6,379 nt of DNA from Actinomycetes bacterium. GTDB lineage: Bacteria; Actinomycetota; Actinomycetes; Actinomycetales; Cellulomonadaceae. A program made the translations under genes and the position numbers. Within the stretch, counting starts at the first letter, position 1. Each line of letters opens with the position of its first letter. The notes below the pieces were generated by a model that was not told the origin of the DNA, searched no databases, and was given only the letters and a program-made list of their open reading frames with translations. Positions 5,739 to 6,379 of this stretch are shown one piece after another. The stretch is from assembly GCA_023389455.1 (NCBI GenBank), contig JAEWEJ010000031.1, forward strand, positions 1 through 6,379, read 5' to 3'.

Positions 5739-6379
5739 GTGACGGACAGGATCGACCCCCGCCGGGCGGGCTACGCGTTCACGAACGGCTTCGTCAACGT
5801 GGTCGCGACGCTGCCCGGCGGCCGGCAGGTCCGGACCGCGGGGCGCTGCGGCGGCATGTCGTACTCGGTGCTGGACCACCTCGCCGCCGGTCGCGACGCA
5901 CCGTCCTGGCCGCCCGCGCTCTTCGCCCCCGCGCGGGTCCCGCCCGACGGGCACGTCGTGGCCGACCACCTGCGCACCCGCCAGCTCGACTCCTTCCGCT
6001 CGGGCTCGGCGCTGCGGTTCCTCACCTGGTCCGCGCTGCCCGACGGTGACGTGGGGCCGCTCGCCGGCGTCCGGCGACGCACGCGCCGCGAGCTGGCGGG
6101 CGTGCTGCGCGCGCTGGCGGAGGGACGTCCCGTCGTCCTCGGGCTCGTCGTCGCACGCAGCGTCGTGCGGTCCGGCGACAACCACCAGGTCGTGGCGACG
6201 GGCTTCGCGCGCGCCCGCGACGGCGGGGTCACCCTGACGGTGCTCGACCCGAACACCCCGCACCGCGAGGTCACGCTCGTCGAGGGGTCCGACGGGTGGC
6301 GCGCGAGCAACGGGCGCGTCTGGCGCGGCGTCTTCCTGCACGCGTACGCCCCGCGCGCACTGCCCCCGCTGCCGAGCGC
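5739..6379 (+). CDS. Papain-like/C39-like cysteine peptidase family protein, 3' end outside the window
   Basis: An open frame of 213 complete codons that has no stop before the window ends. It starts at GTG 5739, behind GGGAGG (5729-5734); a TGA in the same frame at 5715 rules out a longer N-terminus. Third codon positions are almost all G or C, as in the neighbouring real genes. Visible motifs are GRCGGMSYSVLDHLAAG (35-51), RQLDSF (81-86), SGDNHQVVATGF (145-156) and TLTVLDPNTP (165-174). The order Cys37, His149, then Asp170 (or Asn172) fits the catalytic triad of papain-fold enzymes, and the CGGM...LD pattern resembles a group of uncharacterised actinobacterial C39-like proteins. There is no signal peptide in the visible part, so it starts in the cytoplasm. 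A terminator separates it from the importer and it looks like an independent unit. Peptidase activity is inferred; it could equally be a transferase or amidase of the same fold. Confidence 0.75.
   Translation, partial: MTDRIDPRRAGYAFTNGFVNVVATLPGGRQVRTAGRCGGMSYSVLDHLAAGRDAPSWPPALFAPARVPPDGHVVADHLRTRQLDSFRSGSALRFLTWSALPDGDVGPLAGVRRRTRRELAGVLRALAEGRPVVLGLVVARSVVRSGDNHQVVATGFARARDGGVTLTVLDPNTPHREVTLVEGSDGWRASNGRVWRGVFLHAYAPRALPPLPS

Noticed and set aside
5604..6341. A 245-codon minus-strand frame opposite the peptidase-like gene
   Set aside because: It runs through the terminator hairpin and has low-complexity Arg/Ala/Pro content. The opposite frame carries the Cys/His/Asp motifs, a Shine-Dalgarno and near-complete G/C third positions.
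1..6379. CRISPR arrays, tRNA or rRNA genes, insertion sequences and attachment sites
   Set aside because: I found no regularly spaced direct repeats, no tRNA-like cloverleaf with a T-loop GTTCGA pattern, no transposase motifs and no terminal inverted repeats with target duplications. The only notable long inverted repeats are the operators and the terminator.

Overview
The window comes from a very GC-rich bacterial chromosome. By eye it is well over 70% G+C, and third codon positions in the real genes are almost always G or C. The lipoprotein signal, the carbohydrate ABC importer without its own ATPase, and the GTG and TTG starts behind strong Shine-Dalgarno sequences all suggest a high-GC actinomycete. 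Cellulomonas or a relative is my guess from overall style, not proven by any marker gene.

Layout. Positions 41-2020 (minus strand) hold a large LacI-type regulator fused to a C-terminal DUF6807 ('PmoA-like') domain. Positions 2021-2277 are a divergent control region with two copies of a 13-bp operator in opposite orientation (2111-2123 and 2155-2167), candidate promoters in both directions, and a hairpin in the presumed transporter leader. Positions 2278-5580 (plus strand) hold a three-gene CUT1-type sugar importer: two permeases that overlap by 8 bp, then an 83-bp gap, then a lipoprotein substrate-binding protein. A perfect 12-bp-stem hairpin at 5618-5651 closes the operon. Positions 5739-6379 hold the first 213 codons of a separate gene that runs off the window. 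It carries a Cys-Gly-Gly-Met motif and an Asn-His-Gln motif typical of papain-like/C39-like cysteine peptidases.

How it works together (inference). The LacI-type domain binds the ACCGGT-centred operators and represses the transporter promoter, and probably its own. An imported sugar or a metabolite of it would relieve repression. The binding lipoprotein captures the sugar outside the cell and the two permeases pass it through the membrane. No ATP-binding subunit is encoded here, so a shared MsiK/UgpC-type ATPase encoded elsewhere must power import. The most unusual element is the regulator: a second large domain, of a family normally found as a stand-alone protein in sugar-catabolism loci, is attached to a complete LacI-type repressor. 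The cysteine-peptidase-like gene looks like an unrelated transcription unit.
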